Shown here: in pieces, positions 27,086 through 36,350 of the stretch | Numbering within the stretch: position 1 is the stretch's first letter | Layout of the letters: the number at the start of each line of letters is the position of its first letter | NCBI RefSeq assembly: GCF_003350545.1 | Contig: NZ_QQBA01000002.1 | Location: 62,001 to 126,000, forward strand | DNA: 64,000 nt | Direction of reading: 5' to 3' | Source of the DNA: Flavobacterium glaciei | GTDB taxonomy: Bacteria > Bacteroidota > Bacteroidia > Flavobacteriales > Flavobacteriaceae | Notes under the pieces: generated by a model | Database searches by the model: none | What the model saw: the letters and a program-made list of their open reading frames with translations, nothing else | Told to the model about the DNA's origin: nothing | Translations under genes and position numbers: made by a program

Positions 27086-27847
27086 ATGAACAGAATAAAT
27101 CAAAAATTACAAGAGACTAAAAAGATACTTTCCATTTATTTTTCAGCGGGATATCCTAACCTCAATGATACCGTACAAATCATTCAAGATTTAGAAAAAA
27201 ATGGTGTTGACATGATTGAAATCGGATTACCATTCAGTGATCCATTGGCTGATGGACCTACAATTCAAGCCAGTTCCACACAAGCTTTGCATAACGGAAT
27301 GACAACACAAGTGTTGTTTGATCAACTAAAAGACATTCGTAAAACGGTTGCTATTCCATTGGTGATTATGGGGTATTTCAACCCGATGTTGCAATTCGGA
27401 ATAGAGAATTTCTGCCAGAAATGCGCAGAGATTGGTATCGATGGATTAATCATTCCTGATCTTCCCGTTGATGTCTATGCTGATGAATACAAAGCCACTT
27501 TCGAGAAATACAGCTTAAAAAATATATTCTTGATTACGCCACAAACCGCTGTAGAAAGAATCCATTTCATTGACAGCGTATCCGATGGATTTATCTATAT
27601 GGTAAGTTCAGCGAGTGTAACTGGTTCGCAAACAGGTTTTGGAAGCGCACAAGAAGAGTATTTCAAACGCATTGCCGACATGAATCTAAAAAATCCTCAA
27701 GTAATTGGTTTTGGAATCAACAACAAAGAAACTTTTAATCAAGCCACACAATTTGCCAAAGGAGCGATTATAGGAAGTGCTTTCATTCAGCACCTAACCG
27801 AAAACGGAACCGGAAAAATCGAAGATTTTGTAAAAGCGATTCGATAG
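27086..27847 (+). CDS. trpA: Tryptophan synthase alpha chain
   Basis: 253 residues. The catalytic glutamate and aspartate lie in DMIEIGLPFSDPLADGPTIQ near 47-62. GIDGLIIPDLPVD and the phosphate-binding SSASVTGSQTGFG and IGFGINNKE follow. It cleaves indole-3-glycerol phosphate and channels indole to TrpB. It is the last gene of the operon and is followed by a strong terminator. Confidence 0.97.
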   Translation: MNRINQKLQETKKILSIYFSAGYPNLNDTVQIIQDLEKNGVDMIEIGLPFSDPLADGPTIQASSTQALHNGMTTQVLFDQLKDIRKTVAIPLVIMGYFNPMLQFGIENFCQKCAEIGIDGLIIPDLPVDVYADEYKATFEKYSLKNIFLITPQTAVERIHFIDSVSDGFIYMVSSASVTGSQTGFGSAQEEYFKRIADMNLKNPQVIGFGINNKETFNQATQFAKGAIIGSAFIQHLTENGTGKIEDFVKAIR

Positions 27848-27870
27848 AGAAATTTCTATTTAAAGTGTCA

Positions 27871-27908
27871 AACGGCGTTTAAACTTGATTTAAACGCCGT
27901 TTTTTTTT
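27871..27908 (+). terminator. Terminator at the end of the trp operon
   Basis: AACGGCGTTTAAA (27871-27883) and TTTAAACGCCGTT (27889-27901) form a perfect 13-bp stem around a 5-nt loop, followed by eight T residues. It is the strongest terminator in this half of the window. Confidence 0.92.
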
Positions 27909-28350
27909 AATTGTTACATCGTCAAACATAGTCTTACTTGTTATTGATTTAAATATCTTAAGTCAAAAAATGAATAGAGCTAAACAGCAAATAAGTAAGC
28001 AAACCTGATGGATCCCAAAATTTATTAAAAACTACAACTTCAAGATAATAACAAAGTAAATACTAAATTCATCAGCACATCTATATATTAACCATGAAAA
28101 AAACATCAAGTAATAACGTACCTACATAGTAAATGTAAAAATTATTTTGAAGAAAGTTATCTAAACCATAATTAATATTTAAAGTATATTAATTTAAGTA
28201 GAGTATCTACTCTAAAATCACTTGTCAATTGCTAAACGACTAATAAACTGATTGTTAGCCATTAAAAATGTTGATTAATTTACCATTACTCTGTATTTTG
28301 ATTAAATTTTATTAGTACTTTTATATTACGCTTAATTTTAATGCTAGTCT
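27909..28350. other. AT-rich intergenic region between trpA and the C1q-like gene
   Basis: About 440 bp with no supported gene. A 12-codon frame at 28094-28129 (MKKTSSNNVPT) has no promoter or partner that would support it. The 13-mer TTTATTAGTACTT occurs at 28308-28320 and again 60 bp later at 28368-28380, inside the signal peptide codons of the next gene. No terminator or -7 element was recognised with confidence. Confidence 0.5.
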
Positions 28351-29028
28351 ATGAAACCATTTTTAACTTTATTAGTACTTGCTTGTTTTGCTTCTGCTTT
28401 TGCGCAGGTTGGCATCGGAACCACAAATCCTACCTCAACATTAGATGTAAATGGTGATTTACGAATACGGTCGACTAATACTACTTTTACTGATTCTGCT
28501 CCAAAAGACTCGATAATTGTAGTTAATAATCTTGGTGTTTTACAAAGAACAAATTCAAAATCGATAGTCAATAGTTACTTAAAAACGATTGTAAAAGGTG
28601 TATTTTCTTCTGCCTCATTGGTGGATTTAAATCTTCTTGCAGGGACAATTAAGATTCCTTTTAATTTAGTTGAATTTGATAGTAACGCTGAGTTTGATAC
28701 TAATACAAATACTTTTACTGCAAAAGAAAATGGAATTTATGCCCTTAATGTTCAAATTAAAGCTGATGCTACATTGGGTGTAACCACAAATTTTGGAGTG
28801 GCCATTTTAAAAAATGGAGTTGTAATCGCACGAAATAGTTTTGCAAATGTAGGAGTTACTATTGCATTTGTTGAAACGAAAGTCTCTTCTCCATTGCGCT
28901 CATTACAAAGTTTGATACAACTCAACAGTAATGACACAATAACTTTTAATGTAGTTAGTGATCTAGCTAATGTTAAACTACTTGGCACAAAAGAAGATTG
29001 CTTTTTTTCGATTCAACAAGTGCGATAA
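28351..29028 (+). CDS. Secreted protein with C1q/TNF-like C-terminal domain
   Basis: 225 residues. A signal peptide MKPFLTLLVLACFASAFA (cleavage near 18-19) is followed by QVGIGTTNPTSTLDVNGDLRIR, a motif frequent at the start of Bacteroidetes surface and fibre-like proteins. From about residue 90 the sequence IPFNLVEFDSNAEFDT, TFTAKENGIYALNVQIKA, GVAILKNGVVIARNS and LNSNDTITFNVVSD has the alternating strands and the G-I-Y-x-x-N motif of C1q/TNF jelly-roll domains. It is therefore probably an exported trimeric adhesin-like protein. No catalytic motif is seen. It is alone, with no operon partner on its strand. Function unknown. Confidence 0.75.
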   Translation: MKPFLTLLVLACFASAFAQVGIGTTNPTSTLDVNGDLRIRSTNTTFTDSAPKDSIIVVNNLGVLQRTNSKSIVNSYLKTIVKGVFSSASLVDLNLLAGTIKIPFNLVEFDSNAEFDTNTNTFTAKENGIYALNVQIKADATLGVTTNFGVAILKNGVVIARNSFANVGVTIAFVETKVSSPLRSLQSLIQLNSNDTITFNVVSDLANVKLLGTKEDCFFSIQQVR

Positions 29029-29274
29029 CTTATTTTTAATAAAATTATCCTTTTTAAAACTAAACCGATTTACAAAGAGTTCTTCTAAAAAAATAATTTT
29101 CTCGCTAATGCTGCGTAATGTCTCTGAATTTTGATGCAATGACTGCAAAAACTTCCACTTTGCTATATAATCTTCCAAATAATAACTACATTTCATAATA
29201 CAGATTTTTCAAAATTCAAACTTTGTTTTGTACTTTTAAAGCACACTCACTAACTGAAAACTCAAATTACAATA

Positions 29275-29790
29275 ATGCATTATCACTTTAGAAAAGCGGA
29301 ACTATCTGAAATAGCTCCTATATGGGAAATTTTACAACAAGCTATACAACGCAGAAAAGAAGATGGCAGTACCCAATGGCAAGACGGTTATCCAAATCCT
29401 GAAGTCGTACAAAAAGACATTGAAAAAGGGGAAGGATTTGTTTTAGAAGACGGAGATACTATTATAGGTTACAGTGCAGTAATTATCAATTACGAACCAG
29501 CTTATGAGAATATTGAGGGAAAGTGGCTGACAAATGATGATTTTGTTGTCATGCACCGCGTAGCCATTTCTGAGAAATATTTGGGCAAAGGACTCGCCAA
29601 ATTGATGCTAAAAAACATAGAAGATTTTGCGTTAAGCAACAATATTTACAGTGTAAAAGCAGACACTAATTTTGATAATATTGCCATGATGAAAATTTTT
29701 GAAAACTTAGGTTATATCTATTGTGGCGAAGTTTATTTTAGAGGAAGCCCCAGAAAAGCATTCGAGAAAGTATTACACAAACAAAACTGA
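29275..29790 (+). CDS. GNAT family N-acetyltransferase
   Basis: 171 residues with the GNAT fold. N-terminal YHFRKAELSEIAPIWEILQQAI, the strand DFVVMHRVAIS leading into the acetyl-CoA pyrophosphate loop EKYLGKGLAKLMLKN (about 100-114), and the C-terminal FENLGYIYCGEV are typical. It transfers acetyl from acetyl-CoA to an amine; the substrate is unknown. It is monocistronic between the C1q-like gene and a strong hairpin shared with DUF4494. Confidence 0.9.
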   Translation: MHYHFRKAELSEIAPIWEILQQAIQRRKEDGSTQWQDGYPNPEVVQKDIEKGEGFVLEDGDTIIGYSAVIINYEPAYENIEGKWLTNDDFVVMHRVAISEKYLGKGLAKLMLKNIEDFALSNNIYSVKADTNFDNIAMMKIFENLGYIYCGEVYFRGSPRKAFEKVLHKQN

Positions 29791-29803
29791 TTGAAATTAA
29801 AAA

Positions 29804-29872
29804 ACCGCAAATTTGCAAATAAAAACAGCTGAAACTGTTTCGATACTTTGCAATTTTGCGGTGAGTTTTTTT
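29804..29872 (+). terminator. Bidirectional terminator between GNAT and DUF4494 genes
   Basis: Arms ACCGCAAATTTGCAAA (29804-29819) and TTTGCAATTTTGCGGT (29847-29862) pair almost perfectly and enclose a small ACAG/CTGT hairpin. A T run follows on the plus strand (29865-29872) and an A run precedes it (29797-29804), so it can end both convergent genes. Confidence 0.8.
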
Positions 29873-29881
29873 AAAACAATA

Positions 29882-30439
29882 TTAAACTACGGCTTCTTCT
29901 TCAGGGGCCGTTTCAAATTCCATGTGATCCTCAATTTCCGTTGCCACTTCCGGTTTTGATGCTTTGAGCGCATTAAATCTTTCTAGTTGTTCCAATTCAC
30001 CTTCTTCTCCACTGAAATATGGAAATACATCCATAATCGGTGATTCTGAAATTGCAGGAACAGTGTAGTCGCCCATCGTACCTTTCATCACGCTAATGGT
30101 GTTATCATAAGCCTCTTTTACATCATTAGCTTGCACTAATAAATACATATTAGTTTTGCGTTCTTTACCGCTTTCTTCGTCATACGCCAATAACGAGACT
30201 TTAGATCTGAACCAACGATCCGCATTTTCAAAAGGATGAATCTCAGCATAATTAGCCACTTTTATATTTGTGATTTTAAATTCTTCACTGATATACGCCG
30301 ACATCTCTTCATTGATTCTGCTTTCGGCTTCCGTGTAAGATAACGCATCTACCAAATACGGTTCCGTTCTAATCTTCTGTCCGCCTGTTTCGTCTGTTTT
30401 TCTATATTTTACTTTGCATTCGTACCAAGTTGTGCTCAT
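29882..30439 (-). CDS. DUF4494 domain protein
   Basis: 185 residues, recognised from STTWYECKVKYRKTDETGG, EPYLVDALSYTEAESRINEE and the closing acidic run typical of this Bacteroidetes-restricted family. There is no signal peptide and the protein is acidic, so it is probably cytoplasmic. The function is not known. Some members sit beside phage or DNA-metabolism genes, but here it stands alone, convergent with the GNAT gene. Confidence 0.8.
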   Translation of the reverse strand: MSTTWYECKVKYRKTDETGGQKIRTEPYLVDALSYTEAESRINEEMSAYISEEFKITNIKVANYAEIHPFENADRWFRSKVSLLAYDEESGKERKTNMYLLVQANDVKEAYDNTISVMKGTMGDYTVPAISESPIMDVFPYFSGEEGELEQLERFNALKASKPEVATEIEDHMEFETAPEEEAVV

Positions 30440-30578
30440 TTCTTTTTTTTTAAGGATGTCAAAGATAGATTTAAAAGAAAAAAAACAACAGCATTACTAA
30501 AATAGATATTCACAATTTTAGACAAAGATTAGTGTTGCTATAAACTTCTTTCTGTTTTATTTACAGTGTTAAAATTAT

Positions 30579-30633
30579 GTTAAACAAAACTAAACAACTG
30601 TTTAATTTAAACAGTTGTTTAGTTTTGTTTAAC
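30579..30633 (+). promoter_or_regulatory. 55-bp perfect palindrome, predicted double TetR operator over the promoter
   Basis: Two 27-nt arms are perfect inverted copies around a single central T (30606). Inside are two 14-bp dyads, TAAACAACTGTTTA (30591-30604) and TAAACAGTTGTTTA (30608-30621), centred 17 bp apart. TAGTTTTG at 30620-30627 matches the -7 consensus TAnnTTTG and overlaps the right dyad. The TetR-family start codon follows 16 bp after the palindrome. Autorepression by two TetR dimers is the natural reading (inference). Confidence 0.7.
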
Positions 30634-30648
30634 GAAAATAATATTCCA

Positions 30649-31275
30649 TTGAAAAGTAATTTTAACGAAAAACAAATTCAGATTCTGGTAGTTGCAGAAA
30701 CTCTTTTTGCAGAAAAAGGATTTGATGGCACATCCATTAGAAATATAGCAAAAATGGCGAAAATTAATATTGCCATGGTTTCCTATTACTTTGGTTCCAA
30801 GGAGCGTTTGCTTGAATCTCTTATTGTTTACAGAACTTCAGATCTCAAAAATCAATTGGAAAATATAGTACAAGAAGATCTAGAACCAATCGAAAAAATC
30901 AATAAGTTAATAGAACTTTACGTCAATAGAATCAATAGTAACAGAGGTATTTACAGAATTTTACATTTTGAATTCACTTCTAAAAAAAGGGAACAAAATC
31001 TACAAGCTTTTTCTGAATTAAAAAAAGGAAATCTAAAATCCCTTGAAATCATTATCGAAGAAGGTCAGAGAAAAGGCATTTTCAGAAAAGATGTGATTAT
31101 TCCGCTCATTACGCCAACTATTTTGGGTACATTCTTTCATTTTCACATGAACAAACCATTCTTCGAAAATTTATTAAACCTGAAAACCGAAGATTTATAC
31201 AATAATTACATCAAAACCAATTTGACCAAGCACATACAACAAACTATAAAAGCACTTCTGATTTATGAAAGTTAG
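30649..31275 (+). CDS. TetR/AcrR family transcriptional regulator of the efflux operon
   Basis: 208 residues from TTG 30649 (MKSNFNEKQIQILVVAETLF). The frame extends to an ATG at 30577, but this would translate the whole 55-bp palindrome and place the start upstream of the predicted -7 element, so the TTG is preferred. The N-terminal HTH reads GFDGTSIRNIAKMAKINIAM and VSYYFGSKERLLESLI, a textbook TetR motif. The C-terminal ligand domain is helical and has HFEFTSKK. It overlaps the TolC gene by 11 bp and is followed by HlyD and EmrB genes, so it is probably the local repressor of a drug efflux operon. Confidence 0.9.
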   Translation: MKSNFNEKQIQILVVAETLFAEKGFDGTSIRNIAKMAKINIAMVSYYFGSKERLLESLIVYRTSDLKNQLENIVQEDLEPIEKINKLIELYVNRINSNRGIYRILHFEFTSKKREQNLQAFSELKKGNLKSLEIIIEEGQRKGIFRKDVIIPLITPTILGTFFHFHMNKPFFENLLNLKTEDLYNNYIKTNLTKHIQQTIKALLIYES

Positions 31276-32596
31276 TCAATTTATGCTCTTTGGGATTTTC
31301 TTCGTTGGAATTTCATCAGTAGAAGCACAAGAAAAAAAAAGTTTAACATTGAACGAAGCCATTAATCTGGCTTGGAACAAAAGCAATGAAGTTACGCTGG
31401 CCAATACGAAAGTAAAAACCAAAAAGTACGAATTGCAATCTACTAAAAACAATCAATATCCTGATTTAAAGCTCTCTGGACAGTACCAAAGATTAGCAAA
31501 TGCATCAGTAGATTTTAAATTGAGTCAAGACAATTCAGGAACACCACAAGCGCTTCCTATTGTTAATCAGCTCATGATTGGCCAGCTGAATGCCAGCGTT
31601 CCTGTTTTCTCTGGTTTTAAAATCCAAAATAGCATTAAAGTGTATGAGAATTTATACGAAGCGGAAATGGCTACAGCTGCTCAAACAAAGGAAGAAATTG
31701 CTTTGCGGGTGATTGAATATTATGCAAGTTTATACAAAGCACAAAAAACAATCGAGTTACTGAAAGAGAATCAAAAAAGCGCTAAGCAACGTGTTAAAGA
31801 TTTTGTAGAACTCGAAAAAAATGGAATCATTCCCAGAAATGACCTGTTGAAATCAAAACTGCAAGCTTCAAAAATACAATTATCATTAGATGAAACGACT
31901 AATAATTTAAAAGTAATCAACTTTTATTTGGTTACACTTTTAAAATTAAATCCAGATACCAAACTTGAAATTCGGGAAGATGATTTTGCTGATTTCCAAA
32001 TGGTAAATGTCCCAATCAATGAAATACCGGCATTAGAAAATCGCAAGGATTTAGAAGCCATTAGGTTTAAAGGAAAAGCCAGTGAAGCAAATATAAAAAT
32101 AGCAAAAGGATCCTATTATCCAGCAATTGCAATCATAGGCGGATATACTGCACTTGACTTGAGCAATGTAATCACTGTTCAAAATGCAATGAATATAGGT
32201 GTGGGAATTTCATATGATTTAAGTGCTATTCTAAAAAACGGAACCTTAGTACGATTCGCAGAAAATAAGTTTTTAGAAGTACAAAATTCTGAAGCCATAC
32301 TAACTGATTATATTAAAGTTCAGGTTCAAAAAGCGATTGAAGATTACGATTTGGCATTGAAACAAACCGTAGTTTATGAAGAAGCTCAGGAACAAGCGAC
32401 TGAAAATTTCCGAATTGTAAAAGATAAATATGACAATGGACTTTCGGATACCAATGATCTGCTTGAAGCTGATGTGGAACAATTAAATTCAAAAATCAAT
32501 CAAGCTTTGGCGAAAGCCAATACTATCCAAAAATATTACGAGTTACTTTCGGTAACTGGACAATTATCTCAATCATTCAATCTAGCTCAAAAATAA
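31265..32596 (+). CDS. TolC family outer-membrane efflux protein
   Basis: 443 residues with a signal peptide (MKVSQFMLFGIFFVGISSVEA) and two OEP repeats: LTLNEAINLAWNKSNEVTLA near 28, and LENRKDLEAIRFKGKASEANIKIAKGSYYP near 255. Long amphipathic helices and FRIVKDKYDNGLSDTNDLLEA near 375 are typical. It forms the trimeric outer-membrane channel for the HlyD/EmrB pair encoded just downstream. The start overlaps the TetR gene by 11 bp, which indicates translational coupling. Confidence 0.93.
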   Translation: MKVSQFMLFGIFFVGISSVEAQEKKSLTLNEAINLAWNKSNEVTLANTKVKTKKYELQSTKNNQYPDLKLSGQYQRLANASVDFKLSQDNSGTPQALPIVNQLMIGQLNASVPVFSGFKIQNSIKVYENLYEAEMATAAQTKEEIALRVIEYYASLYKAQKTIELLKENQKSAKQRVKDFVELEKNGIIPRNDLLKSKLQASKIQLSLDETTNNLKVINFYLVTLLKLNPDTKLEIREDDFADFQMVNVPINEIPALENRKDLEAIRFKGKASEANIKIAKGSYYPAIAIIGGYTALDLSNVITVQNAMNIGVGISYDLSAILKNGTLVRFAENKFLEVQNSEAILTDYIKVQVQKAIEDYDLALKQTVVYEEAQEQATENFRIVKDKYDNGLSDTNDLLEADVEQLNSKINQALAKANTIQKYYELLSVTGQLSQSFNLAQK

Positions 32597-32606
32597 TCAT
32601 ACTTCC

Positions 32607-33686
32607 ATGGAAAAGAAAAAAACGAACTCAAAATTTATTATTATCCTTGTGGCAATGGTAGTGTTAGGTGGTACATACGGAACTTATAAATACATGCATT
32701 CTTTAGCACATGTGGAAACTGACGATGCGCAAATTGAAAAAAACATGAATCCTATTATTCCAAGAGTTTCTGGATATGTGGATAAAGTGTACATCAAAGA
32801 CAATGATTTTGTAAAGAAAGGCGATACGCTTTTTACCATCGACAAAAGAGATTATCAATTGAAAATTGAAGAAGCTAATGCTGCAATGGTGGGTGCTGAA
32901 GGCAATTTTGAAGTTTCTAAAGCAGATATAGGAAGTGCCCAGGCTAGCATCTCCGTTTCTGAAGCCAATGTACAATCAGCAGGTGGAAATATCGAATCGG
33001 CAAAAATAAGATTGGGACGCATTACTAGTGATTATAACCGATACGAGAATTTATACAAAAGCCATTCGATAACAAAACAACAATACGAGCAAGCTCTAGC
33101 AGCTAAATTAGAAGCAGAAAGCCAAGTACGTGTATTACAGCAACAACAGCGAGCTTCGGCTTTTCAAAAATCAGTTATTGTCGCTAAATCAAAAGTTTCC
33201 GATAAACAAACAGAGGTGGCTGCTGCCAATATCAAAAGAGCACAAGCAATACTTGAAGCCGCCAAGTTAAATTTGAGTTACACTGCAGTTACTGCTGCGA
33301 TTGACGGCCAAGTATCTAAAATAGATATCCAACCGGGACAATTAGTACAACCGGGACAATCGTTATTTTACATCATCAATAACAAAGAGGCTTGGGTAAT
33401 TGCTAATTTTAAGGAAACGCAATTGAACAAAATGGTAATTGGTCAAAAAGTTACTGTAAAAGTAGACGCGTATCCTGATTATGATTTCCAAGGTTCAATC
33501 ACGTCGTTCTCTCCTGCTACTGGGTCACGATTTTCATTACTCCCTCCTGATAATGCTACCGGAAACTTTGTAAAAACAATCCAAAGATTACCAGTCAAAA
33601 TCAGTTTGAGCGCTGCAAATGATCCTGAAAAAATAAAATTACTTCGCCCAGGAATGAATGTCGATGTTGATGTACATTTAAAATAA
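32607..33686 (+). CDS. HlyD/EmrA family membrane fusion protein
   Basis: 359 residues. One N-terminal membrane anchor (about 9-27) is followed by the biotinyl-lipoyl-like half motif VETDDAQIEKNMNPIIPRV and SGYVDKVYIKDNDFVKKGD, a coiled-coil hairpin (about 90-200), and the second half LSYTAVTAAIDGQVSKIDIQPGQ. This is the EmrA subtype that works with DHA2 transporters. It bridges EmrB and TolC across the periplasm. It lies 10 bp after tolC and 77 bp before the transporter gene. Confidence 0.93.
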   Translation: MEKKKTNSKFIIILVAMVVLGGTYGTYKYMHSLAHVETDDAQIEKNMNPIIPRVSGYVDKVYIKDNDFVKKGDTLFTIDKRDYQLKIEEANAAMVGAEGNFEVSKADIGSAQASISVSEANVQSAGGNIESAKIRLGRITSDYNRYENLYKSHSITKQQYEQALAAKLEAESQVRVLQQQQRASAFQKSVIVAKSKVSDKQTEVAAANIKRAQAILEAAKLNLSYTAVTAAIDGQVSKIDIQPGQLVQPGQSLFYIINNKEAWVIANFKETQLNKMVIGQKVTVKVDAYPDYDFQGSITSFSPATGSRFSLLPPDNATGNFVKTIQRLPVKISLSAANDPEKIKLLRPGMNVDVDVHLK

Positions 33687-33763
33687 ATCAAACTTTGACA
33701 GCTTTTAAAATGTCAAAAAACGGCAATACTTTTAAGAAAATGTTAGTTTACAATTTAGTATAA

Positions 33764-35347
33764 ATGACACAAAACGGAGAAGACGATTTAGTAGAATATG
33801 GTTATAAACGAGTTCTTATAACGATTACGGCGATTCTATGTACGCTGCTTGAAATAGTAGACACCACTATTGTTAATGTAGCTCTAACTAATATGCGAGG
33901 AAGCTTAGGTGCTACGCTAAACGATGTTGCTTGGGTTATTACCGCTTATGCTATTGCTAATGTTATAATAATTCCAATGACTAATTGGTTGTCACAACAA
34001 TTTGGTAGACGTAATTATTTTGTCACTTCAATTATCATATTTACTATAGCTTCTTTTTTATGTGGAAATGCAGATAATATTTGGGAACTTGTCACTTTTA
34101 GATTTATCCAAGGATTGGGTGGTGGCGCATTGCTGGTTACATCTCAAACCATAATAACTGAGAGTTACCCTATTGCAAAACGTGGAATGGCACAAGCAAT
34201 ATATGGAATGGGCGTCATTGTAGGACCTACTTTAGGCCCTCCATTAGGAGGTTATCTTGTTGATAATTTTTCATGGCCTTATATTTTTTATATCAATATA
34301 CCTCTTGGAATTATTGCCACCATTCTAGCATTGACCTTTGTAAAAAGCCCTAAATATGGCGAAAAGTTAAAATCTAATCAAGTTGATTGGTTGGGAATAT
34401 TCCTTTTAACCGCTTTTATTGGTTCTTTACAATATGTATTAGAGCACGGTCAACAAGACGATTGGTTCAACAATAAAACAATTATACTTTTAAGCATCAT
34501 AACTGTATTTGGCTTACTATTGTTTATTTGGAGAGAATTAACTTATGAATACCCCATAGTTAACTTGAGGGTTTTAAAGGATGGCAATCTACAAATTGGA
34601 ACAGTCATGTGTTTCATTTTAGGATTTGGACTCTATGGCTCCACATTAATAATTCCCATTTACACCCAAACTATTTTAGGGTGGACTGCCACAGATGCGG
34701 GGTTGTTACTTATTCCAGGTTCAATAACTACAGCTTTCATGATGCCAATTGTTGGAAAATTACTTCAAAGAGGTATTCCTCAAAGCTATATGGTAGGACT
34801 TGGTTTTTTAATTTTCTTTTTCTTCACTTACATCGTTCAAAATAGTATGACGACAAATACTGGTGTTGAGCATCTATATTGGGCTTTAATCTTAAGAGGA
34901 ATTGGAATAGGACTACTTTTTGTGCCCATTACTACATTGTCCCTTTCTACTTTAAAAGGAAAAGATATAGGCGAAGGTGCTGCATTTACCGGAATGATGC
35001 GACAATTAGGAGGCTCTTTTGGAATTGCTATTATTACAACATTTATCACACGATTCAACCAAGAACATAGAGTAAATTTAGTTTCGCATCTAGACACTAC
35101 CAGATTAGAAGTACAACAGCGTGTTTTAATGTTGCAAAAAGGGTTTATGTCTAAAGGTTTTTCAGCTAATGAATCAGTAAAAAAAGCCTATCAAGTAATG
35201 GATTACTCTGTGATGAAACAAAGTGCAGTTTTATCGTACATGGATATTTTTATGTATCTCGGAATTATGTTTCTGTGTTGTATTCCAATTATCTTTTTTA
35301 TTAAAAAAGGAAAAAACAAAATCAATCCTGCTGATGCTATGCATTAA
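33764..35347 (+). CDS. DHA2 family (EmrB/QacA) multidrug MFS transporter
   Basis: 527 residues with about 14 transmembrane segments. Motif D1 region EIVDTTIVNVALTNMRGSL, motif A-like NWLSQQFGRRNYFV near 80, motif C GMGVIVGPTLGPPLGGYLVD near 150 and the closing cytoplasmic GKNKINPADAMH support DHA2. It uses the proton gradient to expel drugs or other hydrophobic compounds through the HlyD-TolC conduit encoded upstream. It is the last gene of the TetR operon and is followed by a terminator. Confidence 0.94.
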   Translation: MTQNGEDDLVEYGYKRVLITITAILCTLLEIVDTTIVNVALTNMRGSLGATLNDVAWVITAYAIANVIIIPMTNWLSQQFGRRNYFVTSIIIFTIASFLCGNADNIWELVTFRFIQGLGGGALLVTSQTIITESYPIAKRGMAQAIYGMGVIVGPTLGPPLGGYLVDNFSWPYIFYINIPLGIIATILALTFVKSPKYGEKLKSNQVDWLGIFLLTAFIGSLQYVLEHGQQDDWFNNKTIILLSIITVFGLLLFIWRELTYEYPIVNLRVLKDGNLQIGTVMCFILGFGLYGSTLIIPIYTQTILGWTATDAGLLLIPGSITTAFMMPIVGKLLQRGIPQSYMVGLGFLIFFFFTYIVQNSMTTNTGVEHLYWALILRGIGIGLLFVPITTLSLSTLKGKDIGEGAAFTGMMRQLGGSFGIAIITTFITRFNQEHRVNLVSHLDTTRLEVQQRVLMLQKGFMSKGFSANESVKKAYQVMDYSVMKQSAVLSYMDIFMYLGIMFLCCIPIIFFIKKGKNKINPADAMH

Positions 35348-35368
35348 TCCTAAAAATAAAATCAAAAA

Positions 35369-35403
35369 AAATGCCGTAATCATTAATGAAAACGGCATTT
35401 TTT
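35369..35403 (+). terminator. Bidirectional terminator between emrB-like gene and yaaA
   Basis: ATGCCGT (35371-35377) and ACGGCAT (35392-35398), extended by A/T pairs, form a stem followed by a T run. It serves the convergent transporter and yaaA genes. Confidence 0.8.
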
Positions 35404-35421
35404 ATGTTTGTTCAAATGATA

Positions 35422-36180
35422 TTATCGGGTAAAAACCAAATTATTTCCTTCTGATAAATTAGTGTCAAATTGATAGCCATCGTAGTTGAAACCTCTTAAA
35501 TCTTCTAATGTTTTAGCATCCGTATCAATAATATAACGCACCATCATTCCTCTTGCCTTCTTGGCAAAAAAACTAATTATCTTTAATTTACCATTTTTAT
35601 AATCTTTAAATTCTGGAGTGATTACAGGAACTTTGAGAGCTTTGACATCAATGGCAGAAAAATATTCAGTACTAGCTAAATTGACAAATAACTCCCCAGT
35701 TTTGAGTTCGCTATTTAATGCTTTTGTAATTGTAGATTTCCAAAATTCATAGAGATTTTTGCTTTCGCCAATGTGTAATTTGGTTCCCATTTCCAGTCGG
35801 TAGGCTTGAATCAAATCCAATGGTTTTAGTAATCCGTACAAACCAGAGAGGATTCTTAAACGATCTTGTAAAGCTTCTATTTTTTTTTCTGGAATCGAAT
35901 AAGCATCTAATCCAATATACACATCACCATCAAAAGTATAAACGGCAGGACGTGCGTTTGAAGTTGTAAAGGGGGTTTTCCATTCTTGATTACGTTTCCA
36001 GTTCAAATCAGCTAGTTTATCTGAAATAGCCATTAAACCCGATAAATCAGCGGGCTTCTTCTCTTTTAAGACTTTATGAATCTGTCTCGATTCTTTTAAG
36101 AACAAAGGTTCAGAGAAATGCTGAGTAGGTAACTCTTTTTCAAAATTTAATGACTTGGCTGGCGATATTACAATTTTCAT
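35422..36180 (-). CDS. yaaA: Peroxide stress protein YaaA (DUF328)
   Basis: 252 residues from ATG 36180 (MKIVISPAKSLNFE); a TTG two codons upstream is possible but less likely. Family signatures are KIVISPAKSLN, YTFDGDVYIGLDAYS, LRILSGLYGLLKPLDLIQAYRLEMG and KARGMMVRYII. YaaA proteins bind DNA and lower free iron under peroxide stress in E. coli. A promoter-like TACTTTTG lies on the minus strand at 36218-36225. It is a single-gene unit. Confidence 0.93.
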   Translation of the reverse strand: MKIVISPAKSLNFEKELPTQHFSEPLFLKESRQIHKVLKEKKPADLSGLMAISDKLADLNWKRNQEWKTPFTTSNARPAVYTFDGDVYIGLDAYSIPEKKIEALQDRLRILSGLYGLLKPLDLIQAYRLEMGTKLHIGESKNLYEFWKSTITKALNSELKTGELFVNLASTEYFSAIDVKALKVPVITPEFKDYKNGKLKIISFFAKKARGMMVRYIIDTDAKTLEDLRGFNYDGYQFDTNLSEGNNLVFTR

Positions 36181-36350
36181 ACACAATACTCTTTCGAGCT
36201 CTTAATATTAATTCTTTCAAAAGTACTAATTGCAATTAATAAATCACGAATCATTAAATTGATTTGTTTAATAGTGTTATAGATAATGAGAATTGTGCAC
36301 CAATTTATTTATTTTTGAGCTTTAACTAATTAAAACACCCGTTCAGAAAT

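Noticed and set aside
28094..28129. Twelve-codon frame MKKTSSNNVPT after trpA
   Set aside because: Looked like a possible leader peptide but has no promoter, hairpin or close downstream gene.
28308..28380. 13-mer TTTATTAGTACTT repeated 60 bp apart around the start of the C1q-like gene
   Set aside because: Single pair in AT-rich DNA, one copy inside codons; no structure that would make it an attachment or control site.
28978..29196. Minus-strand frame of 72 codons overlapping the end of the C1q-like gene
   Set aside because: No promoter, no family, and overlaps the 3' end of a better supported gene; composition is plausible but not enough to call.
30577..30648. Upstream ATG start for the TetR gene
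   Set aside because: It would translate a 55-bp perfect palindrome and start before the predicted -7 box; TTG at 30649 fits homologue length.
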